From positions 2,294,001 through 2,358,000 of the forward strand of contig NZ_CP110636.1 of NCBI RefSeq assembly GCF_026153355.1: 64,000 nt of DNA, given 5' to 3'. The notes below the pieces were generated by a model. That model did not search any database, had not been told where the DNA came from, and saw nothing but the letters and a program-made list of their open reading frames with translations. Made by a program: the position numbers and the translations under genes. Shown in pieces: positions 43,332-52,874 of the stretch; positions within the stretch are counted from its first letter, which is position 1, and each line of letters starts with the position of its first letter. The DNA is from Streptomyces endophytica. GTDB lineage: Bacteria > Actinomycetota > Actinomycetes > Streptomycetales > Streptomycetaceae.

Positions 43332-43452
43332 GGCGCTAGCGTAGCCAGTTTGTTCGGTGCTTCCGGTTACGGGCGCGTGTCCTGTGGGCCGGGAGCCGTC
43401 GACGGTCGCATTACGGCCGACTCGCGGGCGGGTCCGGCCGCCCCGGGACGGC

Positions 43453-43722
43453 TCAGGCGCCCAGGGCCGTCCGCAGCCGCTGCGGGTCGACGCGCCAGAA
43501 GTCGTGCTGGGCCCCGTCGATCAGGACGACCGGAATCTGTTCCCAGTACTTGCGGTGCAGTTCGGCGTCCTCGGTGATGTCCTTCTTCTCCCAGGAGGCG
43601 CCGGTCTCGGCGCAGACCTTCTCGATCACCGCCTGGGCGTCGTCGCAGAGGTGGCAGCCGGGCTTGCCGACCAGGGTGACCAGCCGGTCGGTGGGGCGCT
43701 TACGGGGGCTGCGGCTGAACAA
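43453..43722 (-). CDS. Glutaredoxin-like protein
   Basis: 89 residues. The thioredoxin-fold redox motif is CHLC in LVGKPGCHLCDDAQAVIEKV, and the cis-Pro region is YWEQIPVVLIDGAQHDFWRV. The start used is TTG 43722; an ATG at 43730 would give MAP and join the frame if one base were missing, so the N-terminus is doubtful. It lies between the HAD-IB gene and the divergent rex operon. Confidence 0.85.
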   Translation of the reverse strand: MFSRSPRKRPTDRLVTLVGKPGCHLCDDAQAVIEKVCAETGASWEKKDITEDAELHRKYWEQIPVVLIDGAQHDFWRVDPQRLRTALGA

Positions 43723-44003
43723 GGGGCCATGGAGCCATTGTGCCGGGTCGGCGGGGACGCTGGGCGGGCGGCGGGAGGGGCGCCGGACGGGCGCCGGGCG
43801 GGCCGGGTTCGATTACCATCGGTGGGCGATTTGTAGGCTTCCGGGGGGTTAGCGGTAAGGAGTGCGCGCGCGTGTCCCCGTCGGTGCTGCCGTGTTGCGC
43901 GGGTGGTGCGAGTGAACGGTGCGACGTGGGAGTTGGTTCCACGGAGGGCCGGAAAGGGCGCGTGACCCCCATCACTTTGGCCGGACAAAGCGGACACCAT
44001 CTT

Positions 44004-44019
44004 TGTGCACGCGTTCACA
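44004..44019 (+). promoter_or_regulatory. Rex operator (ROP)
   Basis: TGTGCACGCGTTCACA matches the Rex consensus TGTGAACNNNTTCACA with two changes, 78 bp before the rex GTG. Rex binds such sites when NADH is low and releases when the NADH/NAD ratio rises, so rex-hem should be under redox control and autoregulated. Confidence 0.85.
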
Positions 44020-44096
44020 AAGACATAGCCTGCAGTAGACAGGGCGGTCGGGTTCCATACGGTCGCCCGCAGCCCCGCTCTACCCGCAGGAGCACC

Positions 44097-44888
44097 GTGG
44101 CAACTGGCCGAACTCACCGACCGGCGACCCGAAGCCGAGGCATCCCCGAGGCCACCGTCGCCCGGCTTCCGTTGTATTTGCGCGCACTGACCGCGCTCTC
44201 CGAGCGTTCGGTGCCCACGGTCTCGTCCGAGGAACTCGCGGCCGCGGCGGGGGTCAACTCCGCCAAGCTCCGCAAGGACTTCTCCTACCTCGGCTCCTAC
44301 GGAACCCGCGGCGTGGGCTACGACGTGGAGTACCTGGTCTACCAGATCTCGCGCGAGCTGGGCCTGACCCAGGACTGGCCGGTTGTCATCGTCGGTATCG
44401 GTAACCTCGGCGCGGCCCTCGCCAACTACGGCGGCTTCGCCTCCCGCGGCTTCCGGGTCGCCGCGCTGATCGACGCCGACCCGGCCATGGCCGGCAAGCC
44501 GGTCGCCGGCATCGCGGTCCAGCACACCGACGAGCTGGAGCACATCATCGAGAGCAACGGCGTCTCGATCGGCGTGATCGCCACGCCGGCCGGTGCCGCC
44601 CAGCAGGTCTGCGACCGCCTGGTCGCGGCCGGCGTCACCTCGATCCTCAACTTCGCCCCGACCGTGCTGACCGTCCCCGACGGGGTCGACGTCCGCAAGG
44701 TCGACCTGTCGATAGAACTGCAGATCCTCGCCTTCCACGAGCAGCGCAAGGCGGGCGAGGAAACCCCCGAGGGCGGTGCCCCGGCCCCCTCCGGCCGTGC
44801 CGCCGCCGTCGCGGCCGCGGCCGAAGCCGCCGCCGCGACCGACCGCAAGGGACCTGACGGGGACGTGCCCGCCGTGATGCCGGCATGA
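44097..44888 (+). CDS. rex: Redox-sensing repressor Rex
   Basis: 263 residues from GTG 44097 (GGAG before it). N-terminal winged helix: EATVARLPLYLRALTALSER, VSSEELAAAAGVNSAKLRKD, FSYLGSYGTRGVGYDVEYL. The Rossmann domain has VVIVGIGNLGAALANY for NADH. The C-terminus has an alanine-rich tail after LQILAFHEQRK. The ATGA overlap with hemA shows tight coupling. It represses the rex-hem operon and respiratory genes. Confidence 0.97.
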   Translation: MATGRTHRPATRSRGIPEATVARLPLYLRALTALSERSVPTVSSEELAAAAGVNSAKLRKDFSYLGSYGTRGVGYDVEYLVYQISRELGLTQDWPVVIVGIGNLGAALANYGGFASRGFRVAALIDADPAMAGKPVAGIAVQHTDELEHIIESNGVSIGVIATPAGAAQQVCDRLVAAGVTSILNFAPTVLTVPDGVDVRKVDLSIELQILAFHEQRKAGEETPEGGAPAPSGRAAAVAAAAEAAAATDRKGPDGDVPAVMPA

Positions 44889-46291
44889 GCCTTCTTGTTG
44901 TCGGACTGAGCCACCGCAGTGCGCCGGTGAGCGTGCTGGAGCGGGCCGCGCTCGCCCCGGAAGCACGCGGCAAGCTGCTGCAGGACGCGGTGTCGGCCGA
45001 GCCGGTCACCGAGTCCGCGGTGCTGTCCACCTGCAACCGCATCGAGCTCTACGCGGACGTGGACAAGTTCCACGCCGGTGTCGCCGAGCTGTCCACCCTC
45101 CTGGCCCGCCACAGCGGCGTCGGCCTGGAGGAGCTGACCCCCTACCTCTACGTCCACTACGAGGACCGGGCCGTCCACCACCTCTTCTCGGTGGCCTGCG
45201 GCCTGGACTCGATGGTCGTCGGCGAGGGCCAGATCCTCGGGCAGATCAAGGACGCGCTGGCCGTCGCGCAGGAACAGCACACCGCCGGACGGCTGCTCAA
45301 CGACCTCTTCCAGCAGGCCCTGCGGGTCGGCAAGCGTGCCCACAGCGAGACCGGCATCGACAAGGCCGGCCAGTCGCTGGTCACCTTCGGCCTGGAGCAG
45401 CTCGCGGCCGGCCGGGCCGTCGAGGGCTGGGCGCACGGCAAGCGGGCGCTGGTCATCGGCGCCGGCTCCATGTCGTCGCTGGCCGCCACCACCCTCGTCC
45501 GCAACGGCATCGGCGAGCTGGCGGTCGCCAACCGCACCGTCGCGCGCGCCGAGCGGCTGGTGGCCATCCTCACCGAGCCCGGCGGGCCCGGTGCGCGTGG
45601 GGGTGCCGCCCTGTTCGAGCGGAGCCGAGAACTTGGGGGAGGCCTGACCGCCCGCGCGGTGGCGATGGCCGGCGTCGAGGACGAGCTCGCGCTCGCCGAC
45701 ATCGTGGTGTCCTGTACCGGCGCGACCGGGCTGGTCCTCACCGGCGAGACGGTCGCCGCCGCCCGCGCCGGCCGCACCGCGCCGCTGGCACTGCTCGACC
45801 TCGCCATGCCGCGCGACATCGACGCCGCGGTCCACCGCATCGAGGGCGCCCACCTCGTCGACATCGAGTCGCTGGCCGACGCCTCCGCGGACGCTCCGAT
45901 GGCGGCCGACGTGGACAAGGTGCGCGGCATCGTCTCCGACGAGGTCGCCGCCTTCGGCGCCGCCCAGCGGGCCGCGCACATCACCCCCACCGTGGTCGCC
46001 CTGCGCACCATGGCCGCGGACGTCGTCACGAGCGAGATCGCCCGGCTCGACGGCCGCCTCCCCGACCTGGACGACAAGCAGCGCGCCGAGATCACCCAGA
46101 CCGTGCGCCGCGTCGTCGACAAGCTCCTGCACGCGCCCACCGTGCGGGTCAAGCAGCTCGCCAGCGAACCCGGCGGCGCCGGGTACGCGGACGCGTTGCG
46201 CGAACTCTTCGATCTCGACCCCCAGACTGTCGCCGCCGTCAGCCGGGCCGATACCCGCGGCGGCAGTCATGAAGCACGGGAGCGGGCATGA
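44885..46291 (+). CDS. hemA: Glutamyl-tRNA reductase
   Basis: 468 residues; first step of tetrapyrrole synthesis, making glutamate-1-semialdehyde from glutamyl-tRNA with NADPH. The catalytic Cys is in AVLSTCNRIELYA; then VHHLFSVACGLDSMVVGEGQ, the cofactor region ALVIGAGSMSSLAATTLVRN and the dimerisation helices. Residues about 236-255 (ARGGAALFERSRELGGGL) are an insertion encoded by a palindromic element. ATGA overlaps both with rex and with hemC. Confidence 0.96.
   Translation: MSLLVVGLSHRSAPVSVLERAALAPEARGKLLQDAVSAEPVTESAVLSTCNRIELYADVDKFHAGVAELSTLLARHSGVGLEELTPYLYVHYEDRAVHHLFSVACGLDSMVVGEGQILGQIKDALAVAQEQHTAGRLLNDLFQQALRVGKRAHSETGIDKAGQSLVTFGLEQLAAGRAVEGWAHGKRALVIGAGSMSSLAATTLVRNGIGELAVANRTVARAERLVAILTEPGGPGARGGAALFERSRELGGGLTARAVAMAGVEDELALADIVVSCTGATGLVLTGETVAAARAGRTAPLALLDLAMPRDIDAAVHRIEGAHLVDIESLADASADAPMAADVDKVRGIVSDEVAAFGAAQRAAHITPTVVALRTMAADVVTSEIARLDGRLPDLDDKQRAEITQTVRRVVDKLLHAPTVRVKQLASEPGGAGYADALRELFDLDPQTVAAVSRADTRGGSHEARERA
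45598..45640 (+). repeat. Palindromic element inside hemA
   Basis: In reverse orientation it reads CCCCCAAGTTCTCGGCTCC then GCTCGAACAGGGCGGCACCC, that is, a GC-rich dyad flanked by C- and G-runs. It is the same kind of element as the one in hemC and is read in frame. Confidence 0.7.
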
Positions 46292-47328
46292 AAGACAGCA
46301 CCAACAGACCACTGCGGCTGGGCACCCGCCGCAGTGCGCTCGCCATGGCCCAGTCCGGGCAGGTCGCCGAGGCGGTGCGCGAGCTCACCGGCCGCCCCGT
46401 CGAACTGGTGGAGATCACCACGTACGGCGACACCTCCCGCGAGCACCTCGCGCAGATCGGCGGCACCGGCGTCTTCGTCTCCGCGCTGCGCGACGCGCTG
46501 CTCGCCGGGGACATCGACTTCGCCGTCCACTCGCTCAAGGACCTGCCCACCGCGCAGCCCGAGTCGCTCACCCTGGCCGCGATCCCCGTACGGGAAGACC
46601 CCCGTGACGCGCTGATCGCCCGGGACCGGCTCACCTTCGAGGAGCTCACCGCCGACCCGGACCGCGTCGCCCGCATCGGCACCGGCTCCCCCCGGCGGAT
46701 GGCGCAGCTCAACGCGTGGGCCCGCGCGCTGGGCCGGCACATCGAGACGGTGCCGATACGCGGGAACATCGACACCCGCATCGGTTTCGTCGAGAAGGGC
46801 GAACTGGACGCGGTCGTGCTGGCCGCGGCCGGCCTCACCCGCATCGGCCGGATCGACGAGGCGGCGCAGCTGCTGTCGCCCGACGTGGTTCTGCCCGCCC
46901 CCGGCCAGGGGGCACTGGCGATCGAGTGCAGGGCGGGGCACACCGCCCAAGACGCTGCGCTCGTCGCCACGCTCGCCGAGCTCGACGACCCGGACACCCG
47001 GGCCGCCGTGACCGCCGAGCGTTCCCTGCTCGCCGCCCTGGAGGCCGGCTGTTCCGCACCCGTCGGGGCGCTGGCCGACCTTTCCCCAAGCTCTCGACTT
47101 CGGTCGAGCAGGGGAGGCCCCGAGGCCGGCGAGCAGGCTGTCACCGAATTGCATCTGCGTGGTGTCGTCGGCACGACCGACGGCAGCACGCTGGTGCAAC
47201 TGTCCACCACCGCGCACGTACCCGCCTCTCCCGACGAGACGTCGGTCCCGCAGCAGCTGGGCCGCGAACTCGCCGCCGAGATGCTCGCCAAGGGTGCGGC
47301 CGGTCTTATGGGGGAGCGAGCACTTTGA
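46288..47328 (+). CDS. hemC: Hydroxymethylbilane synthase (porphobilinogen deaminase)
   Basis: 346 residues; joins four porphobilinogen molecules. Conserved parts: LRLGTRRSALAMAQSGQVAE, DFAVHSLKDLPTAQPESLTL, RIGTGSPRRMAQLNAWAR, DAVVLAAAGLTRIGR, APGQGALAIECR, and the dipyrromethane-bearing cysteine in ALEAGCSAPVGA. A short insertion (SPSSRLRSSRGGPEAGE, about residues 269-285) is due to a palindromic element. The stop overlaps the next start (TTGA). Confidence 0.96.
   Translation: MKDSTNRPLRLGTRRSALAMAQSGQVAEAVRELTGRPVELVEITTYGDTSREHLAQIGGTGVFVSALRDALLAGDIDFAVHSLKDLPTAQPESLTLAAIPVREDPRDALIARDRLTFEELTADPDRVARIGTGSPRRMAQLNAWARALGRHIETVPIRGNIDTRIGFVEKGELDAVVLAAAGLTRIGRIDEAAQLLSPDVVLPAPGQGALAIECRAGHTAQDAALVATLAELDDPDTRAAVTAERSLLAALEAGCSAPVGALADLSPSSRLRSSRGGPEAGEQAVTELHLRGVVGTTDGSTLVQLSTTAHVPASPDETSVPQQLGRELAAEMLAKGAAGLMGERAL
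47084..47114 (+). repeat. Palindromic element inside hemC
   Basis: CCCC then AAGCTCTCGAC, a TTCG loop and GTCGAGCAGGGG: a strong stem with a stable tetraloop, read in frame within hemC. Confidence 0.75.
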
Positions 47329-48971
47329 ACCCCACCGCCCCGAACCACTCCGCCTCCGGTCAGGTCACCTTCCTGGGTGCCGGGCCGGGTGACCCGGGTC
47401 TGCTGACGCTGCGTGCCGTGGAGGCCCTGGCCTCCGCGGACGTACTGATCGCCGACCCGCAGGTGCTCGACGTCGTGCGTGTACATGCGCGCGCGCAGGT
47501 GGACACACCACTGCAGGCGTCAGCTGACGAGGCGTCAATCCCCGCCGACATCCCCACCCTTAGGGACTCCGCCAATCTTGTCATGGCGGCCGCCCGGGCG
47601 GGCAAGCGGGTCGTCCGGGCGGTCACCGGCGACCCCGGTCTGGACGGGAACGTCGCCGAGGAGATGCTGGCCTGCGCCGCCGAGGGCATCGTCTTCGAGG
47701 TCGTGCCCGGCATCGCCGCGGCCGTCGGCGTGCCCGCGTACGCCGGTGTGCCGCTGCGCGACGCCGAGGGCACCGACGTGCGCTTCGTCGACGCCCGCAG
47801 CGCCGATGACCGCTGCTGGTCGGAGCTGGGCACCAGCGACGCCACCGCGGTCGTCTCCACCACCCTCGACGCGGTGGCCGCGGCCGCCGGCGAACTGGTC
47901 ACGGGGGGCAAGCCCGACACCCCGATGACCGTCACCGTCGCCGGCACCACCACCCGCCAGCGCACCTGGACCGCCACCCTCGGGTCGGTCGCCCAGGTGC
48001 TGAAGGCCGCCAAGGTGCTGCCGTCGCCGGACGGCGGCCAGCCGGTCATAGCCGTGGTCGGTGAGCGCAGTGCCGCCGCGCAGCGCGACCAGCTCTCGTG
48101 GTTCGAGTCCAAGCCGCTGTTCGGCTGGCGGGTGCTCGTACCGCGGACGAAGGAGCAGGCCGCGTCGCTCTCCGACCAGCTCGTCTCGTACGGCGCGGTG
48201 CCGCACGAGGTCCCGACCATCGCCGTCGAACCGCCGCGCACCCCGCAGCAGATGGAGCGCGCCGTCAAGGGCCTGGTCACCGGCCGCTACGAGTGGATCG
48301 CCTTCACGTCGGTCAACGCCGTCAAGGCCGTCCGTGAGAAGTTCGAGGAGTACGGGCTCGACGCCCGGGCCTTCGCGGGCATCAAGGTCGCCGCGGTGGG
48401 CGAGCAGACCGCCAAGGCGCTGGTCGCCTTCGGCGTGAAGCCGGACCTGGTGCCGTCGGGTGAGCAGTCGGCCGCCGGTCTGCTGGAGGACTGGCCGCCG
48501 TACGACCCGGTCTTCGACCCGATCGACCGGGTCTTCCTCCCGCGGGCCGACATCGCCACCGAGACGCTGGTGGCCGGCCTGATCGAGCTGGGCTGGGAGG
48601 TCGACGACGTCACCGCCTACCGGACCGTGCGGGCCTCGCCGCCGCCGGCCGAGACCCGCGAGGCGATCAAGGGCGGCGGTTTCGACGCCGTGCTCTTCAC
48701 CTCCTCGTCGACCGTGCGGAACCTCGTCGGCATCGCCGGCAAGCCGCACAACGTGACCGTGATCGCCTGCATCGGTCCGGCCACCGCCAAGACGGCCGAG
48801 GAGCACGGGCTGCGCGTCGACGTGATGTCGCCGGAGCCGTCGGTGCACAAGCTGGCCGAGGCGCTCGCGGACTTCGGCGCGGCGCGCCGGGACGCCGCGA
48901 TCGAGGCCGGCGACCCGGTCACCCGCCCCAGCGAGCGCCGGCCCGGCTCGCGCCGCCGGGCGCGCAGCTGA
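47325..48971 (+). CDS. hemD: Uroporphyrinogen-III methyltransferase / synthase fusion
   Basis: 548 residues from TTG 47325 (GGGGGAG upstream). The N-terminal half is a CobA/CysG-type methyltransferase ([48 protein letters not shown]), and the C-terminal half from about 265 is the synthase HemD ([69 protein letters not shown]). It thus covers ring closure with inversion and the first branch step to siroheme or cobalamin. The end is basic and disordered. Confidence 0.95.
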   Translation: MNPTAPNHSASGQVTFLGAGPGDPGLLTLRAVEALASADVLIADPQVLDVVRVHARAQVDTPLQASADEASIPADIPTLRDSANLVMAAARAGKRVVRAVTGDPGLDGNVAEEMLACAAEGIVFEVVPGIAAAVGVPAYAGVPLRDAEGTDVRFVDARSADDRCWSELGTSDATAVVSTTLDAVAAAAGELVTGGKPDTPMTVTVAGTTTRQRTWTATLGSVAQVLKAAKVLPSPDGGQPVIAVVGERSAAAQRDQLSWFESKPLFGWRVLVPRTKEQAASLSDQLVSYGAVPHEVPTIAVEPPRTPQQMERAVKGLVTGRYEWIAFTSVNAVKAVREKFEEYGLDARAFAGIKVAAVGEQTAKALVAFGVKPDLVPSGEQSAAGLLEDWPPYDPVFDPIDRVFLPRADIATETLVAGLIELGWEVDDVTAYRTVRASPPPAETREAIKGGGFDAVLFTSSSTVRNLVGIAGKPHNVTVIACIGPATAKTAEEHGLRVDVMSPEPSVHKLAEALADFGAARRDAAIEAGDPVTRPSERRPGSRRRARS

Positions 48972-48994
48972 CGGCGGTACGGACAGCAGCGTTT

Positions 48995-49030
48995 CGCGCC
49001 CCGTGCCCGGTCATCCGGGCGCGGGGCGCG
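48995..49030 (+). terminator. Hairpin between hemD and hemB
   Basis: A 16-base stem (48995-49010 with 49015-49030; 15 pairs and one G-T type mismatch) with a TCAT loop. It may end or attenuate the rex-hemACD transcript before hemB. Confidence 0.7.
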
Positions 49031-49114
49031 GCGCGTTGGGGCCCGGGAGGGGCGCCCCGGCCGCCGACGACGCGTCGGCAAAGGCGGGTGCGGGGCGGGC
49101 GTAGCGTGGTGGGT

Positions 49115-50104
49115 ATGACGAAGTACGGAAGCTTCCCCGGTGCGCGGCCGCGGCGGCTGCGCACCACCCCGGCGATGCGCCGGATGGTCGCCGAGTACCG
49201 GCTGCACCCGGCCGACTTGATCCTCCCGGCGTTCGTCCGGGAGGGCATCGCCGAGCCGGCGCCGATCTCCGCGATGCCCGGGGTCGTCCAGCACACCCGG
49301 GACACCCTCCGCAAGGCCGCCGTCGAGGCGGTGGAGGCGGGCGTCGCCGGGATCATGCTGTTCGGCGTGCCGCTGGACGAGAAGAAGGACGCCGTGGGCA
49401 CCGCCGGCACCGACCCGGACGGCATCCTGCAGGTCGCCATCAGGGATGTCCGGGCCGAGGTCGGCGACGACCTGGTGATCATGTCGGACCTGTGCCTGGA
49501 CGAGTACACCGACCACGGCCACTGCGGTGTCCTGGACGCCGCCGGGCGGGTCGACAACGACGCGACGCTGGAGCGCTACGCGGAGATGGCGCAGGTCCAG
49601 GCCGACGCGGGCGTCCACGTCGTGGGCCCCAGCGGCATGATGGACGGCCAGGTCGGCGTGGTCCGGGACGCCCTGGACCAGACCGGCCACGAGGACGTGT
49701 CGATCCTCGCCTACACGGCGAAGTACTCCTCGGCGTTCTACGGCCCGTTCCGCGAGGCGGTGGGCTCGTCGCTGAAGGGCGACCGCAAGACGTACCAGCA
49801 GGACCCCGCCAACCTCCGCGAGTCGCTGCGCGAGCTGGCGCTCGACCTGGACGAGGGCGCCGACATGGTCATGGTCAAGCCGGCGCTGCCCTACCTGGAC
49901 GTACTGGCGAAGATCGCCGACGCGGTGGACGTGCCGGTGGCCGCGTACCAGATCTCCGGCGAGTACGCGATGATCGAGGCGGCCGCCGAGAAGGGCTGGA
50001 TCGACCGCGACAAGGCGATCATGGAGGCCCTGACGGGCATCAAGCGGGCCGGCGCGAACATGATCCTCACGTACTGGGCGACGGAGGTCGCGCAGGGGCT
50101 GTGA
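49115..50104 (+). CDS. hemB: Porphobilinogen synthase (delta-aminolevulinate dehydratase)
   Basis: 329 residues from ATG 49115. Motifs: the active-site lysine in [13 protein letters not shown], a second lysine in [33 protein letters not shown] (metal region with Asp and Cys), [12 protein letters not shown] and [14 protein letters not shown]. It condenses two ALA molecules. Separated from hemD by a hairpin; followed by a strong terminator. Confidence 0.96.
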   Translation: MTKYGSFPGARPRRLRTTPAMRRMVAEYRLHPADLILPAFVREGIAEPAPISAMPGVVQHTRDTLRKAAVEAVEAGVAGIMLFGVPLDEKKDAVGTAGTDPDGILQVAIRDVRAEVGDDLVIMSDLCLDEYTDHGHCGVLDAAGRVDNDATLERYAEMAQVQADAGVHVVGPSGMMDGQVGVVRDALDQTGHEDVSILAYTAKYSSAFYGPFREAVGSSLKGDRKTYQQDPANLRESLRELALDLDEGADMVMVKPALPYLDVLAKIADAVDVPVAAYQISGEYAMIEAAAEKGWIDRDKAIMEALTGIKRAGANMILTYWATEVAQGL

Positions 50105-50133
50105 GGCGCCCGGCGCCGCCCCCCTCCTCAACG

Positions 50134-50164
50134 AGCTCCCGCCCCGGGTTCCGGGGCGGGAGCT
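50134..50164 (+). terminator. hemB terminator
   Basis: A 14-bp stem (50134-50147 with 50151-50164), GTT loop and TTTGTCTT tail. Confidence 0.85.
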
Positions 50165-50252
50165 TTGTCTTGCTTGTCAGGTTTTGACTGCCCCCTGCGG
50201 GGCACGCACTCGATGTTGACGAAGACCGCGACTGATCGAGGAGCGGGTCACC

Positions 50253-50429
50253 GTGACTGCCAAGGACACGATGCGGGCCAAGGGCGCCCAGGTCATCGGC
50301 ACCATGAAGGAGGTCGTCGGCAAGGCGACCCACAACCGCAAGCTGCAGGCCGAAGGCAAGGCCGAGAAGACGGCCGGGCACGGGCTGGACGCGAAGGAGA
50401 AGGCCGCGCATCGGCTGCGCAGGCATTGA
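50253..50429 (+). CDS. Small CsbD-like protein, 58 aa
   Basis: From GTG 50253, with GAGGAG nine bases before it. Sequence features: VIGTMKEVVGKATHNRKLQA followed by EGKAEKTAGHGL and a basic end; this is the helical CsbD-type pattern (KxxVGKxTxxxxLxxEGKxE). Such proteins are general-stress proteins of unknown function. No other small gene was seen near it. Confidence 0.85.
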   Translation: MTAKDTMRAKGAQVIGTMKEVVGKATHNRKLQAEGKAEKTAGHGLDAKEKAAHRLRRH

Positions 50430-50433
50430 GCCC

Positions 50434-50935
50434 GTGCTTTGCGGCGCCCCGCACGTACCTGTCTGCGGCGCCGCGGGGCGTCTCGCCGTTGCGCGCTTTG
50501 CGGCGCCTCCCACGTACCTCGCCGTCCCGCCGCGGGGCGTCTCGCCGTGGCGCCTGCGGCGGGCTGGGTTGTGTTGGGTGCGGTGACGGGCCTCCGGGGC
50601 CGGTCGTGTGGACTGCTGACGCTTTACGTCCACACAACCGGCCCCTCCGGCCCGTCCCCTCCCGGAGGGGGAAAGTGAAGGACGGTGGGGGTGCACGTAA
50701 CCGTCCACATGCGCGCAGGCAACAGGCCAGGTCCACCCCCGACCAGCTGAGAAACTCCCCACCACGGGAGGGGCTGGACCGGAGGACGAAGTCTGGAGGG
50801 CCGGCACCGCACCCGACAACACCACGCCCGCCGCCAGGCGCAACGGCGAGAAAGCCCCGCGGCGGGAAAGACGGGTACGTGGGAGGCGCCGCAAAGCGCA
50901 GCGCCCCGCGGCGGGACAGCCGGTACGTGGGAAGG
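50434..50935. repeat. Composite palindromic element, about 500 bp
   Basis: A non-coding stretch between the CsbD-like gene and argS. Inner arms 50495-50597 and 50793-50897 are inverted copies (about 85 per cent similar by eye); each begins GCTTTGCGGCGCCTCCCACG and contains CCCGCCGCGGGGC. A partial second copy lies outside each arm (50434-50494 and 50896-50935). The centre holds a 29-base dyad (50585-50613 with 50628-50656, 25 of 29 paired). See findings. Confidence 0.85.
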
Positions 50936-50937
50936 AC

Positions 50938-52704
50938 CTACAGGCGCTCGGGGGTGCGGATCCCCAGGAGGGCCATGCCCTGGTGGAGGGTGCGGGCCGT
51001 CAGGTCGCAGAGGAAGAGGCGGTTGGCCATCTGGTCGGGGCCGGACTCGGCCTTCAGGACCGGGCACTGGTCGTAGAAGGTCGTGAACAGCGAGGCGAGG
51101 CCGTACAGGTACGCGGCGACCTTGTGCGGCTCGTACGACGCGGCGGCCTCGATGACGGTCTCGCCGAACTGGTCGAGGTGCAGGCCCAGCGCCCGCTCCG
51201 CGGGGGCCAGCGCCAGCTCCGGGTGGGCCTCCGGGCGGGCGTCGCCGGCCTTGCGGAAGATCGAGCGGATCCGGGCGTAGGCGTACTGGAGGTAGACGGA
51301 CGTGTCGCCGTTGAGCGACACCATCTGGTCCAGGTCGAACTTGTAGTCCCGGCTCGGCGACGTCGACAGGTCCGCGTACTTCACCGCGCCGATGCCCACC
51401 TGCGCACCGTTCTCAGTGATCTCCTGCTCGGTCAGGCCGATCGGCTCGCCCTTCTCCCGCACCACCGCCGTGGCCCGCTCGGCCGCCTCGTCGAGGAGGT
51501 CCTCCAGGCGGACCGTCTCGCCCGCGCGGGTCTTGAACGGCTTGCCGTCCGCGCCGAGCACCGTGCCGTAGCCCATGTTGTGCGCGGTGACCTCGTCGCT
51601 GAGCCAGCCCATCCGGCGGGCCGCCTCGAAGACCATCTTGAAGTGCAGCGACTGCCGCACGTCCACGACGTACAGGAGGGTCGTCGCGTTCAGGTCGACG
51701 ACGCGGTTACGGATCGCCGAGAGGTCGGAGGCCGCGTACCCGAAGCCGCCGTCCGCCTTCTGCACGATCAGCGGCACCGGCTCGCCGTCCTTGCCGCGGA
51801 TCTCGTCGAAGAACACGACGAGCGCGCCGTCCGAGCGCACGGCGACACCCGACTCCTCCAGGAGCCGCGCCGTCTCCGGCATCAGGTCGTTGTACGCGGA
51901 CTCGCCGACGATCTCGTCGTCGCGGATCTCCATGTCCAGCTTCTCGAAGACCGAGTAGAAGTAGACCTTCGACTCGTCCACGAACCGCTGCCACAGGTCG
52001 AGGGTCTCCTTGTCGCCGGACTGCAGGGCGACGACCCGCTTGCGGGCCCGCTCCTTGAACTCCTCGTCGGAGTCGAAGACCGCGCGCGACGCCTTGTAGA
52101 CCCGGTTGAGGTTGCTCATCGCCTGCTCGCCGTCGACGTCGGCCGCCGGGGCCAGCTCGCCGGGGTTCTCGATCAGGTACTGGATGAGCATGCCGAACTG
52201 GGTGCCCCAGTCGCCGATGTGGTGCCGGCCGATCGTCCGCTCGCCGGTGAAGTCCAGCATGTGGCGCAGCGCGTCGCCGATGACCGCCGAGCGCAGGTGC
52301 CCGACGTGCATCTCCTTCGCCACGTTCGGCTGGGCGTAGTCGATGACCGTGACGCCCGGCTTCTCCTTCAGGGGCACGCCGAGCCGGTCACCGTCGGCGG
52401 CGCGGGCGGCGAGCGTCTCGGTGATCGCCTTGTCGGTGATCGTGATGTTCAGGAAGCCGGGGCCGGAGACCTCGACCTCCTTGAGGAGGTCGTTCTCGCC
52501 GATCGCGTCGACGACCTTGGTGGCCAGCTCCCGGGGGTTGCCCTTCAGCTTCTTCGCCAGCGCCAGCAGGCCGTTGGCCTGGAAGTCGGCCCGGTCGCTA
52601 CGTCGCAGCAGCGGGTCCGCGGTGCCGGCCTCCGGCAGGGCTGCCGAGAGGGCGTCCGCGAGGCGCTGGTGGACCGAAGCTGCGAGGGAAGGGACCGAGG
52701 CCAT
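50938..52704 (-). CDS. argS: Arginyl-tRNA synthetase
   Basis: 588 residues, class I. N-terminal Add1 domain, HIGH-type motif in [39 protein letters not shown], the ArgRS KMSKS-region [20 protein letters not shown], and a C-terminal anticodon domain ([36 protein letters not shown]). It ends [10 protein letters not shown]. Divergent from lysS. Confidence 0.97.
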   Translation of the reverse strand: MASVPSLAASVHQRLADALSAALPEAGTADPLLRRSDRADFQANGLLALAKKLKGNPRELATKVVDAIGENDLLKEVEVSGPGFLNITITDKAITETLAARAADGDRLGVPLKEKPGVTVIDYAQPNVAKEMHVGHLRSAVIGDALRHMLDFTGERTIGRHHIGDWGTQFGMLIQYLIENPGELAPAADVDGEQAMSNLNRVYKASRAVFDSDEEFKERARKRVVALQSGDKETLDLWQRFVDESKVYFYSVFEKLDMEIRDDEIVGESAYNDLMPETARLLEESGVAVRSDGALVVFFDEIRGKDGEPVPLIVQKADGGFGYAASDLSAIRNRVVDLNATTLLYVVDVRQSLHFKMVFEAARRMGWLSDEVTAHNMGYGTVLGADGKPFKTRAGETVRLEDLLDEAAERATAVVREKGEPIGLTEQEITENGAQVGIGAVKYADLSTSPSRDYKFDLDQMVSLNGDTSVYLQYAYARIRSIFRKAGDARPEAHPELALAPAERALGLHLDQFGETVIEAAASYEPHKVAAYLYGLASLFTTFYDQCPVLKAESGPDQMANRLFLCDLTARTLHQGMALLGIRTPERL

Positions 52705-52874
52705 GAAGCTGCCGTTCCTTTGAAAGGGAAAGGGTTTGCCACTGAGTATCCCACGCCGTTACCACTGAATTTCCGGACGGCGGGCGTCTGGGACAATGGC
52801 ACCGTCAGGCTTTTGTGCGTCGCACGCGCAAGACGGCGCAATCGAGGAAGCACCAGGAAGAGGAAGGGCCGATC

